Source: JAYUJH01 sp043765375 (GTDB lineage Bacteria; Pseudomonadota; Alphaproteobacteria; Rickettsiales; UBA998). Taken from it: DNA of 64,000 bases. Positions 35,885 through 45,003 of this stretch are shown here, in pieces; the first letter of the stretch is position 1; each line of letters opens with the position of its first letter. The DNA lies in assembly GCA_043765375.1 (NCBI GenBank), contig JAYUJH010000039.1:1-64000 (forward strand). The letters are read 5' to 3'. The translations under genes and the position numbers were made by a program. A model generated the notes under the pieces. That model did no database searches. It was not told the origin of the DNA and worked only from the letters and a program-made list of their open reading frames with translations.

Positions 35885-36358
35885 ATGGCATTTGACTTTG
35901 ATTATAAAAAAGCTGCAAAACTGACAATACAATTCCTCACTATGGGAGCTTGTTTGGCGGTTGCACTACCTTATGTTTGCGATTTTTTAGGGTTTAGTGA
36001 TAGTTTTATTGCGGATCTTGCCGTGAAGCAAACCCCCGTTTGGTCTATGACGTTTTTTGGCACAATGGGTGCATTGCACGGCGTTATTAGTGGAGTGTTG
36101 GATAATGTTCCATTTTTGAATAAAGAGAAAAAACCAACCGATATTAGTGATGAAATCAGTATCTCAGCCATGCCACCAATGATTGGGGCAGGAAAAGCAA
36201 ATCAAGTTGGAGTAGCCAGCCAAGTAGCTGCACAATCCAGTGCTATTCAAACGGAGCAAATGGCACAAACGCAACCAAAAACATTTGCGATGCCGCAAAT
36301 AAACGTAATTCATAGCGGTAAAATTGGTGAAATGGATAAAACATTAGAAAGAGTGTGA
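35885..36358 (+). CDS. Unknown two-helix membrane protein with polar tail
   Basis: 157 residues, not recognised. Two hydrophobic helices (LTIQFLTMGACLAVALPYVC and WSMTFFGTMGALHGVISGVL) in the first 75 residues are followed by a Gln/Ala/Met-rich polar tail that is probably disordered and ends in KIGEMDKTLERV. No signal peptide or motif. It is monocistronic with its own strong intrinsic terminator. It resembles in layout, though not clearly in sequence, the proteins at 1208 and 18122. Confidence 0.7.
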   Translation: MAFDFDYKKAAKLTIQFLTMGACLAVALPYVCDFLGFSDSFIADLAVKQTPVWSMTFFGTMGALHGVISGVLDNVPFLNKEKKPTDISDEISISAMPPMIGAGKANQVGVASQVAAQSSAIQTEQMAQTQPKTFAMPQINVIHSGKIGEMDKTLERV

Positions 36359-36409
36359 AAAACGCTTGAATTAATCACAAAAACATGGTTTATAAATTAA
36401 TTAATGAAC

Positions 36410-36434
36410 AGGTGAGCAACAGCTCGCCTTTTTT
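36410..36434 (+). terminator. Rho-independent terminator
   Basis: AGGTGAGC (36410-36417), loop AACA, GCTCGCCT (36422-36429), then T6. The 8-bp stem has one G-U pair. It follows the 35885-36358 gene by 52 bp and separates it from rimP. Confidence 0.92.
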
Positions 36435-36509
36435 AATACTCATTTTTCTTAAACACCAATTTAACACCAATTTTTTGACATTCATTTTTCAGGGCAGCTT
36501 TTTTACAAT

Positions 36510-37001
36510 ATGGATAAAGATATAGAAACGATTATTCGCCCATCAATAGAGCATTTAGGCTTTGAATTGGTGCGAGTAAAAATGATGGACGCAAGCGGGC
36601 GCAAAGTGTTGCAAATCATGATTGAGCGCACCGATGCAACAGGGATTAATGTTGATGATTGCGCATTAGTGAGCAACACAGTTTCAGCTTTGCTTGATGT
36701 GAATGACCCAATAAAACATGAATATAACCTAGAAGTGACCTCCCCCGGGATTGACCGCCCGCTAGTGAAAATTGAGGATTTCAATCGTTTTGCAGGGTTT
36801 GAGGCAAAGATTGAAACAATGATTATGGTTAATGGGCGCAAACGTTGGCGTGGGTTGTTGCAGGGAATTGCAGACGATGATGTGCTGATTAATGTTGATG
36901 GCGAGTTGCATAATGTTCCATTCGCTCGTATTGGTAATGCGAAATTAATATTAAATGATGAGTTGCTGAAAGCACATGCTGAAGGGCGCATTAATCACTA
37001 A
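36510..37001 (+). CDS. rimP: Ribosome maturation factor RimP
   Basis: 163 residues: GFELVRVKMMDASGRKVLQI, CALVSNTVSALLD and the hallmark EVTSPGIDRPLVKIEDFNRF, then a C-terminal SH3-like barrel. It assists 30S maturation. It is first of rimP-nusA-infB-rbfA. Confidence 0.97.
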   Translation: MDKDIETIIRPSIEHLGFELVRVKMMDASGRKVLQIMIERTDATGINVDDCALVSNTVSALLDVNDPIKHEYNLEVTSPGIDRPLVKIEDFNRFAGFEAKIETMIMVNGRKRWRGLLQGIADDDVLINVDGELHNVPFARIGNAKLILNDELLKAHAEGRINH

Positions 37002-37036
37002 TAAATAAAAAAATATAGAAAATATTGGAGAGAATT

Positions 37037-38551
37037 ATGGCTTTTACATCTTTTGGAAGTTCGGAAATTATACAAATTGCAGACGCAGTTGCTCGTGAGA
37101 AACAAATTGATAAAGCAGCGGTGATTGATGCGATGGCGCAAGCAATCCAAATTGCAGGGCGCAAAAAATATGGCACAGAGCGAGATATTCGTGCGGATAT
37201 TAACCCAAAAACAGGCGAGATTCAGCTTTACCGTGTCACCACAGTGGTGGAAGAAGTGGAAGATGAAATGCAGCAGATTAGTTTGAGTGATGCACAAAAA
37301 TTAAAAGCTGATTATGTGGTTGGTGATGAAATCCGTGACCCACTCCCGCCAATTGATTTTGGACGAGTAGCGGCGCAAACGGCAAAGCAGGTGATTATTC
37401 AAAAAGTTCGTGATGCTGAGCGTAAGCGTCAATATGAAGAGTTCAAGGATCGTGTGGGTGATATTATTAGCGGAGTGGTGAAACGTATTGATTATGGCAA
37501 TGTGGTGGTTGAACTTGGCACAGCTGAGGGAATTATTCGCAAACATGATTTGATTCCCCGTGAAACATTTAGGCAAGGTGACCGCATCAGAGCTTATATC
37601 TCAGAGGTGAGCAGCGAACGTGGAGGCAGTTCAATCGTGCTTTCACGCACTCATAATGATTTTATGCGCAAGTTATTTGCAATGGAAGTGCCAGAGATTT
37701 ATGACGGCATGGTGGAGATTGTTTCAGTCGCTCGTGACCCTGGTTCTCGGGCAAAAATTGCTGTTCGGGCGAATGAGTTTGGCGTGAATCCCGTGCTTGC
37801 TTGCGTTGGTGTGCGTGGTGCAAGGGTGCAAGCCGTGGTGAATGAATTGCAGGGCGAAAAAGTGGATATTGTAGAATATTCAGAAGATCCAGCAACTTAT
37901 GTGGTTAATGCGATTTCTTCGGCAGAGGTGAGCAAAGTGGTGCTTGATGAAGATGATAATCGTGTGGAAATAGTTGTGCCAGATGATCAGTTGAGCATGG
38001 CGATTGGGCGACGTGGGCAGAATGTGCGCCTTGCCTCAATGCTTACAGGCTTTAGCATTGATATCTTAACGGAAGAGAAGGAATCCGAGCGCAGAACGGC
38101 TGAGTTTTATAAAGTTTCAGCGATATTTATTGATGCTTTGAATGTGGAAGAAGTTATTGCACATTTGTTGGTGACAGAAGGATTCACCACAGTTGAAGAA
38201 GTTGCATTCGTGCCAATAGATGAAATTGCAAGCATTGAAGGTTTTGATGAAGATGTAGCAAATGAATTGCGCAACCGTGCAAGGGATTGGTTGGAAACGC
38301 AGGAGAATAAGTTTGCAACTGATGCAAGCGAACTTGGTATGACCAGTGATTTATTGGAGTTTGAAGGATTATCCGAGAACAAAGATTTGTTGATTATGTT
38401 AGGGCAAAATGGTGTTAAAACCCTTGATGATTTGGCAGATTTGGCGACTGATGAGTTCATAGAAATGATTTCAGCGGAAAAATCAGGCATGAATGCGAGT
38501 GAAGTTGAAGCATTAATTATGCGAGCGCGCAAACATTGGTATGATGAATAA
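37037..38551 (+). CDS. nusA: Transcription termination/antitermination factor NusA
   Basis: 504 residues from ATG 37037 with GGAGAG upstream. Domains: N-terminal RNAP-binding (1-125), S1 (DIISGVVKRIDYGNVVVELG), KH1/KH2 (GACVGVRGARV-like CVGVRGARVQAVVNEL, IGRRGQNVRLASML) and two C-terminal acidic helix-hairpin-helix repeats (EEVAFVPIDEIASIEGFDE, DDLADLATDEFIEM). It has normal proteobacterial architecture. The ylxR gene that often lies between nusA and infB is missing here. Confidence 0.97.
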   Translation: MAFTSFGSSEIIQIADAVAREKQIDKAAVIDAMAQAIQIAGRKKYGTERDIRADINPKTGEIQLYRVTTVVEEVEDEMQQISLSDAQKLKADYVVGDEIRDPLPPIDFGRVAAQTAKQVIIQKVRDAERKRQYEEFKDRVGDIISGVVKRIDYGNVVVELGTAEGIIRKHDLIPRETFRQGDRIRAYISEVSSERGGSSIVLSRTHNDFMRKLFAMEVPEIYDGMVEIVSVARDPGSRAKIAVRANEFGVNPVLACVGVRGARVQAVVNELQGEKVDIVEYSEDPATYVVNAISSAEVSKVVLDEDDNRVEIVVPDDQLSMAIGRRGQNVRLASMLTGFSIDILTEEKESERRTAEFYKVSAIFIDALNVEEVIAHLLVTEGFTTVEEVAFVPIDEIASIEGFDEDVANELRNRARDWLETQENKFATDASELGMTSDLLEFEGLSENKDLLIMLGQNGVKTLDDLADLATDEFIEMISAEKSGMNASEVEALIMRARKHWYDE

Positions 38552-38628
38552 AAGCTAAATTGCTATAGATTTAATCGTAATGATAGGTTATAAGCATAAT
38601 TGATTATACAAAAGATGAATGAGAACAC

Positions 38629-41292
38629 ATGGTTGATAGCAACGAAAATAATACGACTAAGCCAACAATAACCTTGTCAAAGCCTGCGAAATTATCGCTA
38701 ACAAAGACGGTTGAAGGTGGTAAAGTTACGCAAAACTTTACGCATGGTAGATCCAAACAAGTGATGGTGGAGGTGAAAAAAACTCGCACTTTCACTCGTA
38801 AAGATGCAACGATTACGGAAGAGCAAAACATTGAAACCACGCCAGAACCCGTTCAAGGAATTGGCGGTGGGGCGATGTCTATGATGCCACAAATTGATTT
38901 GGCAAGCCTACAAGTGCGAGATAAACGTCAGATTGATAAGGCGGGAACTGAGGTTAAAGTTCCAGAAATTGAGAAACCACAGATTGAGAAGCCAGAAATT
39001 GAAAAACTAGGCGATGACACAACAGCAAATAATGCGCCAGAAATTGTGGTGGTTGCAGCAGTTGAACAACAAAAAACAGAGCCTTTGGTTGCAATGAAAG
39101 CAACGGCAAAACCTGCCATAAGGCCTGTAGTTAAAGAAGAGGAAATGCAGGAAGTTAAGGTTGCCAAAAAGTTTGAAATGCAACCAAAAACCCGTGGCGG
39201 ATTTTTGAACTTAAATAGTGCGGGTGAGAAAAAACCAGCTCCAGCACCAGAGAAAATCATTGAAGCAAAAATCAGCAAACCCACTGATGATGCGCAGGCG
39301 AAAGACAAAAAATCAGTAATTGGTGATACTGAAGATAAGAAAAAAATGCGCCTAAAAACTGATGATAACAGGCGTTCCACCAACAAATTGACAGTATCGC
39401 AGGCGCTGGAATATCAAGAAGAAAGAATGCGCTCGCTTGCATCATTAAAGCGTCAACGGGATAAATCCAAGCGTGATGGTGGCGGCAATTCACAACAAGA
39501 CAAGGTTTATCGTGAAGTTATTTTGCCTGAAACCATCACAGTGCAGGAATTAGCAAATCGCATGTCTGAGCGCGCAGCAGATGTGATACGTGTGTTGATG
39601 AAAATGGGGACGATCGCCGCAGGTGCGCAATATATTGATGCAGACACCGCCGAATTAGTTGCAGGTGAATTGGGGCATACCGTAAGGCGGGTTGCGGAAG
39701 CTGATGTTGAGAATATTTTAAGCGATGAAATTGATGAAAATACATTGGATATGTTACCACGCCCTCCAGTTGTGACAATTATGGGACATGTTGACCATGG
39801 TAAAACTTCATTGCTTGATGCACTGCGCAAAACCAACGTGGTGGAAGGCGAAGCAGGCGGAATCACGCAGCATATTGGGGCTTATCAAGTTGAAGCTGGC
39901 GGACAAAAAGTCACATTTTTGGATACTCCGGGGCATGAAGCATTTACGGCGATGCGTTCACGTGGAGCAAAATCTACTGATATTGTAGTGCTTGTGGTGG
40001 CAGCAGATGATGGCGTGAAACCGCAAACAATTGAGGCGATATCACATGCAAGAGCGGCGGAAGTGCCAATCATTGTAGCGATTAATAAGGTTGATAAACC
40101 TGATTCTGATGTGCAGCGAGTCAAAAATGAGTTGATGCAACATTCATTAATCGGCGAAGAAATTGGTGGTGACGTGCAGATGGTTGAAGTTTCTGCTAAA
40201 ACTCGCAAAGGATTGCCCGAGTTGGTGGAAACAATATTGTTGCAAGCCGAGATTTTGGAGCTGAAAGCCAATCCAAACCGCACTGCATCTGGTGTAGTGA
40301 TTGAGTCACGTATTGATAAAGGTCGTGGAACAACAACAACATTACTGGTGCAACGTGGAACGCTAAATGTTGGTGATATCGTAGTGGCGGGAAGCAGTTG
40401 GGGCAAGGTTCGGGTGATTGCTAACGATAAATTAGTAGCACAAAAAAACGCTGTTCCATCGCAACCAGTTGAAGTGCTTGGTATAACTGAACCGCCAATG
40501 GCTGGAGATTTATTTGCCGTGGTGGATAGCGAAAAAACCGCCCGTGACATCACAGAATATCGTGCTAAAAAGGAAAAAGACAGAGTCACAACCGCATCGG
40601 CCAAAACATTGGATCAATTATTCATTGAGGCTGGCGCGAATATGGTAAAAGAATTGAATATCATTCTCAAAGGTGATGTTCAAGGCTCGGTTGAAGCAAT
40701 CATCAGCAGCTTGAAAAAGTTTGATGGAACTGAGGTTAAAGTGAGAATTGTTCACTCGGCAGTTGGCGCAATCAGTGAATCTGATATCTCATTAGGGCTT
40801 GCAACTGGGTCAGTCATATTTGGTTTCAACGTGCGGGCAGCTGGTGGAGCGAAATTATTATCCGAACGTGAGCCAATAGATATTCGTTATTATTCAATCA
40901 TTTACGATTTGATTGACGATGTCAAAGCCGCACTTTCTGGTATGTTAAGCCCTGAAAGGCGTGAAGAATTGCTTGGATATGCTGAAATCAGAGACGTGTT
41001 CAACATCACCAAAGTTGGTAAAGTTGCTGGTTGTTATATCACCGAGGGTGAGGTGCGCCGTGGCGCTGGAGTGAGATTATTGCGTGAGAATGTAGTAATT
41101 CATGAAGGCAAACTCAAAACGCTAAAACGCTTCAAAGATGAAGTGAAAGAGGCGAAACAAGGCTATGAATGTGGTATGGCGTTTGAAAATTACGATGATA
41201 TCAAGGTGGGAGATATTATTGAGGCGTTTGAAGTGAAAGAAATCGCTAGAACGGTGCAAATCAAGGAAACGCCTAAGAAAATTGAGGAGTGA
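38629..41292 (+). CDS. infB: Translation initiation factor IF-2
   Basis: 887 residues. The N-terminal part has the IF2-associated motif KLSLTKTVEGGKVTQNFTHG and a charged linker with a tandem EIEKPQ/EIEKPE/EIEKLG repeat near 39000. The G domain begins around residue 385: GHVDHGKTSLLDAL, DTPGHEAFTAM, NKVDKPDS. Domains II-IV end in YECGMAFENYDDIKVGDIIE. It places initiator tRNA on the 30S subunit. Confidence 0.98.
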   Translation: MVDSNENNTTKPTITLSKPAKLSLTKTVEGGKVTQNFTHGRSKQVMVEVKKTRTFTRKDATITEEQNIETTPEPVQGIGGGAMSMMPQIDLASLQVRDKRQIDKAGTEVKVPEIEKPQIEKPEIEKLGDDTTANNAPEIVVVAAVEQQKTEPLVAMKATAKPAIRPVVKEEEMQEVKVAKKFEMQPKTRGGFLNLNSAGEKKPAPAPEKIIEAKISKPTDDAQAKDKKSVIGDTEDKKKMRLKTDDNRRSTNKLTVSQALEYQEERMRSLASLKRQRDKSKRDGGGNSQQDKVYREVILPETITVQELANRMSERAADVIRVLMKMGTIAAGAQYIDADTAELVAGELGHTVRRVAEADVENILSDEIDENTLDMLPRPPVVTIMGHVDHGKTSLLDALRKTNVVEGEAGGITQHIGAYQVEAGGQKVTFLDTPGHEAFTAMRSRGAKSTDIVVLVVAADDGVKPQTIEAISHARAAEVPIIVAINKVDKPDSDVQRVKNELMQHSLIGEEIGGDVQMVEVSAKTRKGLPELVETILLQAEILELKANPNRTASGVVIESRIDKGRGTTTTLLVQRGTLNVGDIVVAGSSWGKVRVIANDKLVAQKNAVPSQPVEVLGITEPPMAGDLFAVVDSEKTARDITEYRAKKEKDRVTTASAKTLDQLFIEAGANMVKELNIILKGDVQGSVEAIISSLKKFDGTEVKVRIVHSAVGAISESDISLGLATGSVIFGFNVRAAGGAKLLSEREPIDIRYYSIIYDLIDDVKAALSGMLSPERREELLGYAEIRDVFNITKVGKVAGCYITEGEVRRGAGVRLLRENVVIHEGKLKTLKRFKDEVKEAKQGYECGMAFENYDDIKVGDIIEAFEVKEIARTVQIKETPKKIEE

Positions 41293-41295
41293 GTT

Positions 41296-41679
41296 ATGCC
41301 ATCAGGTTTGAAACCACCATCACAGCGAATGCTCAAAGTGGGTGAGGAAGTGCGCCACGCTCTCGCAGAAATATTCATGCGAGGCGAGGTTCATGCGCCA
41401 GAGTTGGAGGCGGTATCTATCACTGTTTCTGAAGTGCGAATGACTCCCGATTTGAAGTTGGCAACAGCTTATATTGCGACACTCGGAAGTGAATCGGTGG
41501 AGAAGTTGCTGCCAGTTTTGAATAAACAATATGCACACAACATTAGGCGTGCGTTGATTGGCAAGCTGCATTTGAAGTTTCTGCCTCAAGTGCGCTTTCG
41601 TTGCGATGAATCTTTTGATGAAGCGAATAAGATAAATAAATTGTTGCAAAACGCCAAACAAACAGATGGGCTGGATTAA
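41296..41679 (+). CDS. rbfA: Ribosome-binding factor A
   Basis: 127 residues: SQRMLKVGEEVRHALAEIF, ISVSEVRMTPDL-type VSEVRMTPDLKLATAYIATL, and LHLKFLPQVRFRCDESFDEA. A KH-type 30S maturation factor. GAGGAG precedes ATG 41296, 3 bp after the infB stop. Confidence 0.97.
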   Translation: MPSGLKPPSQRMLKVGEEVRHALAEIFMRGEVHAPELEAVSITVSEVRMTPDLKLATAYIATLGSESVEKLLPVLNKQYAHNIRRALIGKLHLKFLPQVRFRCDESFDEANKINKLLQNAKQTDGLD

Positions 41680-41830
41680 TAACCATTTGTCACTTAAATA
41701 TCACTGTGTTTTTTACCTTTTGTTAGTTTGATTGGCGTATAAAGTGAAAGAGGAATTATAACCTTAAAAAAAACATAGCGATTCATATTATTTTCATCAA
41801 ATCCTGAAGAACAAATCCCGAAAAAATCAA

Positions 41831-41870
41831 CCTTTGAAAAATAATTATTGAAAAAACGGATTTTCAAAGG
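41831..41870. promoter_or_regulatory. Perfect 10-bp inverted repeat in the mgtE leader region
   Basis: CCTTTGAAAA (41831-41840) and TTTTCAAAGG (41861-41870) are exact complements 20 bp apart, 73 bp before mgtE. It could be a leader hairpin, a terminator of the rbfA operon without T run, or a repressor site. The rest of the 263-bp gap is AT-rich and featureless to me. Confidence 0.45.
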
Positions 41871-41942
41871 CTGACAAAAAATTAAAAGTGGTAAAAATTA
41901 GAAGTGCTATATGACAATAAATAACAAAGGCTTAATCATTAA

Positions 41943-43280
41943 ATGAACTTCAATGCAAATGACGCTAGCAAAACTTCACCAGATATTAACGATACCAAAG
42001 CAGTTGCGAGTTACTTGCAGGAATTGCATAGTGCGGATTGCGTGGCGTATTTGCAGGAATATGAAGCGGTTGATATCGCTCGGGTGGTGCTTGAATTATC
42101 GCTAGAAAAGCAAGCAAGCATCATTAATTACATACCATTTGATGACAGATTAGAGCTTGGTGTTGCGCTTGGGGCGGAGCAACTTGGGCGAATTATGGAG
42201 CTGATGGCGCGCGATGACCGTGTGGATATGATAAAAGCATTGCCCGAGGAATTAGCGGAAACAACGTTGCAAGCAATGGCGCAATCTGAGAGGGAGGATA
42301 TACGCCGCTTGGCTTTGTATCCCGAAGGAAGCGCAGGCGCAATCATGACAACGGATTATGCAACAATTTCTCTGGAATTAACCGCCCATGAAGCAACGGA
42401 AAAATTACGGTTTGAAGCACCAGAGCGTGAAGTGATTAACCGTGTTTATGTGATAGATAAATCTCGTAAGTTGCTTGGCTCGGTGCGCTTGCAAAGCCTA
42501 TTATTTGCTCGTCCTAGCCTGCCGATTGCGCAAATCATGGAAGAGCATACACCAACAGTGCAAATTGATGATGCACAAGAATATGTTGCCAAACAAATCG
42601 CCAAATATGATACTATTGCATTGCCTGTGCTGGATCAAAAAGGCAGATTAGTTGGAATCATAACGTATGATGATGCGATGGACGTAATTCAACAAGAAAC
42701 CACGGAGGATATATATAAAGGGGCAAATGTTGGTAAAGTAGCAGGAAATCTACGTTATGCGAGTGGATTTTTGCTTTATCGCAAGCGCATCATGTGGCTG
42801 ATTGTATTGGTATTTGGCAATTTATTTTCAGGTGCTGGAATTGCATTTTTTGAGGAAATTATTGCATCTCACGTTTCATTAGTATTTTTTCTGCCGTTAT
42901 TGATTGGCAGCGGCGGCAATGCGGGAGCTCAATCCTCCACGATGATGGTGCGCTCACTGGCAACTGGTGACGTGATGATGAAAGATTGGAGCAAAATGCT
43001 AGTGCGGGAGTTGCTAGTTTCGCTCGCTTTGGGGGTGACAATGGCAATCGCCGTTGCAGGAATTGGCTTATGGCGGGGCGATATGAATATTGCTAAAGTC
43101 GTATGTGTAACCATGTTGTTGGTGGTGATGATTGGCAGTATGATAGGAATGTTGCTGCCCTTTGTGTTAAACAAGTTCAAATGTGACCCCGCAACCGCCT
43201 CTGCGCCATTAATCACCTCCATTGCTGATGCAGTTGGGGTGGTGATTTATTTTAGCGTGGCAACCGCAATATTACTTTAA
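41943..43280 (+). CDS. mgtE: Magnesium transporter MgtE
   Basis: 445 residues. The N domain (DINDTKAVASYLQELHSADC, LSLEKQASIINYIPFDDR) is followed by two CBS domains (about 130-255: EGSAGAIMTTDYATISLELT, LVGIITYDDAMDVIQQETTED) and five membrane helices with the Mg2+ pore block PLLIGSGGNAGAQSSTMMVR. This is a Mg2+-gated channel. The weak ribosome site AAGG is 12 nt upstream. Confidence 0.96.
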   Translation: MNFNANDASKTSPDINDTKAVASYLQELHSADCVAYLQEYEAVDIARVVLELSLEKQASIINYIPFDDRLELGVALGAEQLGRIMELMARDDRVDMIKALPEELAETTLQAMAQSEREDIRRLALYPEGSAGAIMTTDYATISLELTAHEATEKLRFEAPEREVINRVYVIDKSRKLLGSVRLQSLLFARPSLPIAQIMEEHTPTVQIDDAQEYVAKQIAKYDTIALPVLDQKGRLVGIITYDDAMDVIQQETTEDIYKGANVGKVAGNLRYASGFLLYRKRIMWLIVLVFGNLFSGAGIAFFEEIIASHVSLVFFLPLLIGSGGNAGAQSSTMMVRSLATGDVMMKDWSKMLVRELLVSLALGVTMAIAVAGIGLWRGDMNIAKVVCVTMLLVVMIGSMIGMLLPFVLNKFKCDPATASAPLITSIADAVGVVIYFSVATAILL

Positions 43281-43288
43281 GGATACAA

Positions 43289-44908
43289 TCAAGAAATACC
43301 ACGAAATGATTGTTGCTCTAACTTTATTGATTCTTCTCTTTCTTTTATTATTGTTTTTGGTTCTATTTTAATTGACGTACTAATTCCAATTTGCTCAAAA
43401 GCCAAAATTATTTTTTCGTTAGCATCTATTAAATCTTTATATTTGGTAATCATAGTTTTTGATAGTTCGTCGTTTTTTGTATCAATTCCAATAGCTTCTA
43501 TTTGATTTATTCTATTAACTAAACATTCAACATCTGGTCTTTTAGCAACATCTGCTATAAAATCCGTTGTTAATGTTACATTATTAAAATTTTGTTCTGT
43601 TTCAAAAACTTGTGCTAAAAAATATTTAGATTTCACCCACTCATTTACTAGTTGCTCTGGAGAAAGTTCTTGTAAAGGTTTGATCGCCATAACATCTGGC
43701 AAATTCATAGTTTTTTCTAAAGAAACTGATTTTCCACTGGTTCCTTCTCTAAAAAAATCAGGATATTGAGCAAAAATATCATTTACTCTTTCAACAAGAT
43801 ATGCAACTTCTGGATCTTTTTTTGCTTCTTTATAAATATCTGGCACATCTTGCCCTTCTGTAACCATTCCAAATTTCACTTCATAAGAATGACTACCTCT
43901 TAGTAATTGTTCCTCAGAAACGCTTTTTGGGTCTATAATTCCGGCGATTGCATACAAAAAATCTAATCTCTTGGCGTGAGGAACGTAATATTCCATGTCC
44001 AAATCTATTTTATCCATCTTTCTATATCTATCAAAATCAGTAGATATATTAATTTTATTAATCAAATCATCATCATAATTAATTTCTGCGGCCTTTAGCA
44101 GATCTTCTATCTTGAATGGAGTGCTGTTTTTTCTTGATTTGGAAGTTACTTCAAAAACTTCAAAACGCAATTTCTCTGGATTAAATAAATCACTCTGTAA
44201 ATTAGTTGGATTATCTTCCCATTCTACTGAACTTTGAAGTTTTTCTATCGTTCCGCTTGCTGAGGTTACGTCAACTCCTCCGTTAATAACGATATTTGCG
44301 GATTCAAAAATAGAAGGATATTTTTCCTTGATGACTTCGGTCAACATCCATAAATTAATAACAGATTCTAGCATTAGCTCGTTATACTGCTCCCATTTTG
44401 GACAAACTTCATACATTTTATCTATAAAAACATCCCTTGCCTCTACCTTAAGAGATGCATATTCAAACATTTTCTTCAAATTATTTTTAACTTCTGGATC
44501 TTGCTCATTTTCTATAATTAGTCCTCTGAAAACAAGGTATAAATCAGATAGTACTGTTTCTTTGAAGGCATTTGCAGCGTTAACTTCATCTATATGCAAT
44601 CGATTGTCATCTCTATTATAAACAGCTTGTAGAAAAAAATCCGCAATGTTTTCTCCGTTTATACCAAACGAATGAGTATCACTGATATGACAATCAACCC
44701 CTAAAGCATTTGCAATTATAATACCGATCCCATGAACTTGATCATGCTGTCCACGAATATAGACTTTATTACCAAATGGTTTTACGTGTTGACCATCACT
44801 TTCTCCTGTATAATTAAAAAACTGCGCCCCTTTTATAATCCCATTTGAAGAAGAAACTTTTTCCCCTACTCGAGCAGTGGTATTAGAAATACTATCTTGT
44901 TCTATCAT
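43289..44908 (-). CDS. Unknown 539-residue soluble protein
   Basis: No family recognised. It is acidic and mostly helical, without signal peptide or membrane segment. The N-terminal ~100 residues look more globular (VYIRGQHDQVHGIGIIIANA, CHISDTHSFGINGENIADF). A short motif with D-P-(E/D)-V followed by a helix recurs: NEQDPEVKNNLKKMFEYA (134-151), KKDPEVAYLVERVNDIF (363-379) and AKRPDVECLVNRINQIE (about 455). Codon use is AT-richer than in neighbouring housekeeping genes by eye. It is convergent with mgtE and just downstream of rsh. A secreted or host-directed protein is possible but there is no direct evidence. Confidence 0.65.
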   Translation of the reverse strand: MIEQDSISNTTARVGEKVSSSNGIIKGAQFFNYTGESDGQHVKPFGNKVYIRGQHDQVHGIGIIIANALGVDCHISDTHSFGINGENIADFFLQAVYNRDDNRLHIDEVNAANAFKETVLSDLYLVFRGLIIENEQDPEVKNNLKKMFEYASLKVEARDVFIDKMYEVCPKWEQYNELMLESVINLWMLTEVIKEKYPSIFESANIVINGGVDVTSASGTIEKLQSSVEWEDNPTNLQSDLFNPEKLRFEVFEVTSKSRKNSTPFKIEDLLKAAEINYDDDLINKINISTDFDRYRKMDKIDLDMEYYVPHAKRLDFLYAIAGIIDPKSVSEEQLLRGSHSYEVKFGMVTEGQDVPDIYKEAKKDPEVAYLVERVNDIFAQYPDFFREGTSGKSVSLEKTMNLPDVMAIKPLQELSPEQLVNEWVKSKYFLAQVFETEQNFNNVTLTTDFIADVAKRPDVECLVNRINQIEAIGIDTKNDELSKTMITKYKDLIDANEKIILAFEQIGISTSIKIEPKTIIKEREESIKLEQQSFRGIS

Positions 44909-45003
44909 TTTACTAAATCCTTACACAAAAAATTATTGTTAATATAATATTAATGGAATTTTAATTATATTTCAACGTGTGATTTGTTAAGAATTTATTT
45001 CAA

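Noticed and set aside
39885..40604. Long antisense frame over infB
   Set aside because: Shadow of the conserved GTPase domain; Ser/Thr-rich translation with no recognisable domain.
42128..43222. Antisense open frames across mgtE
   Set aside because: They mirror the codon pattern of a well-supported gene and show no family features.
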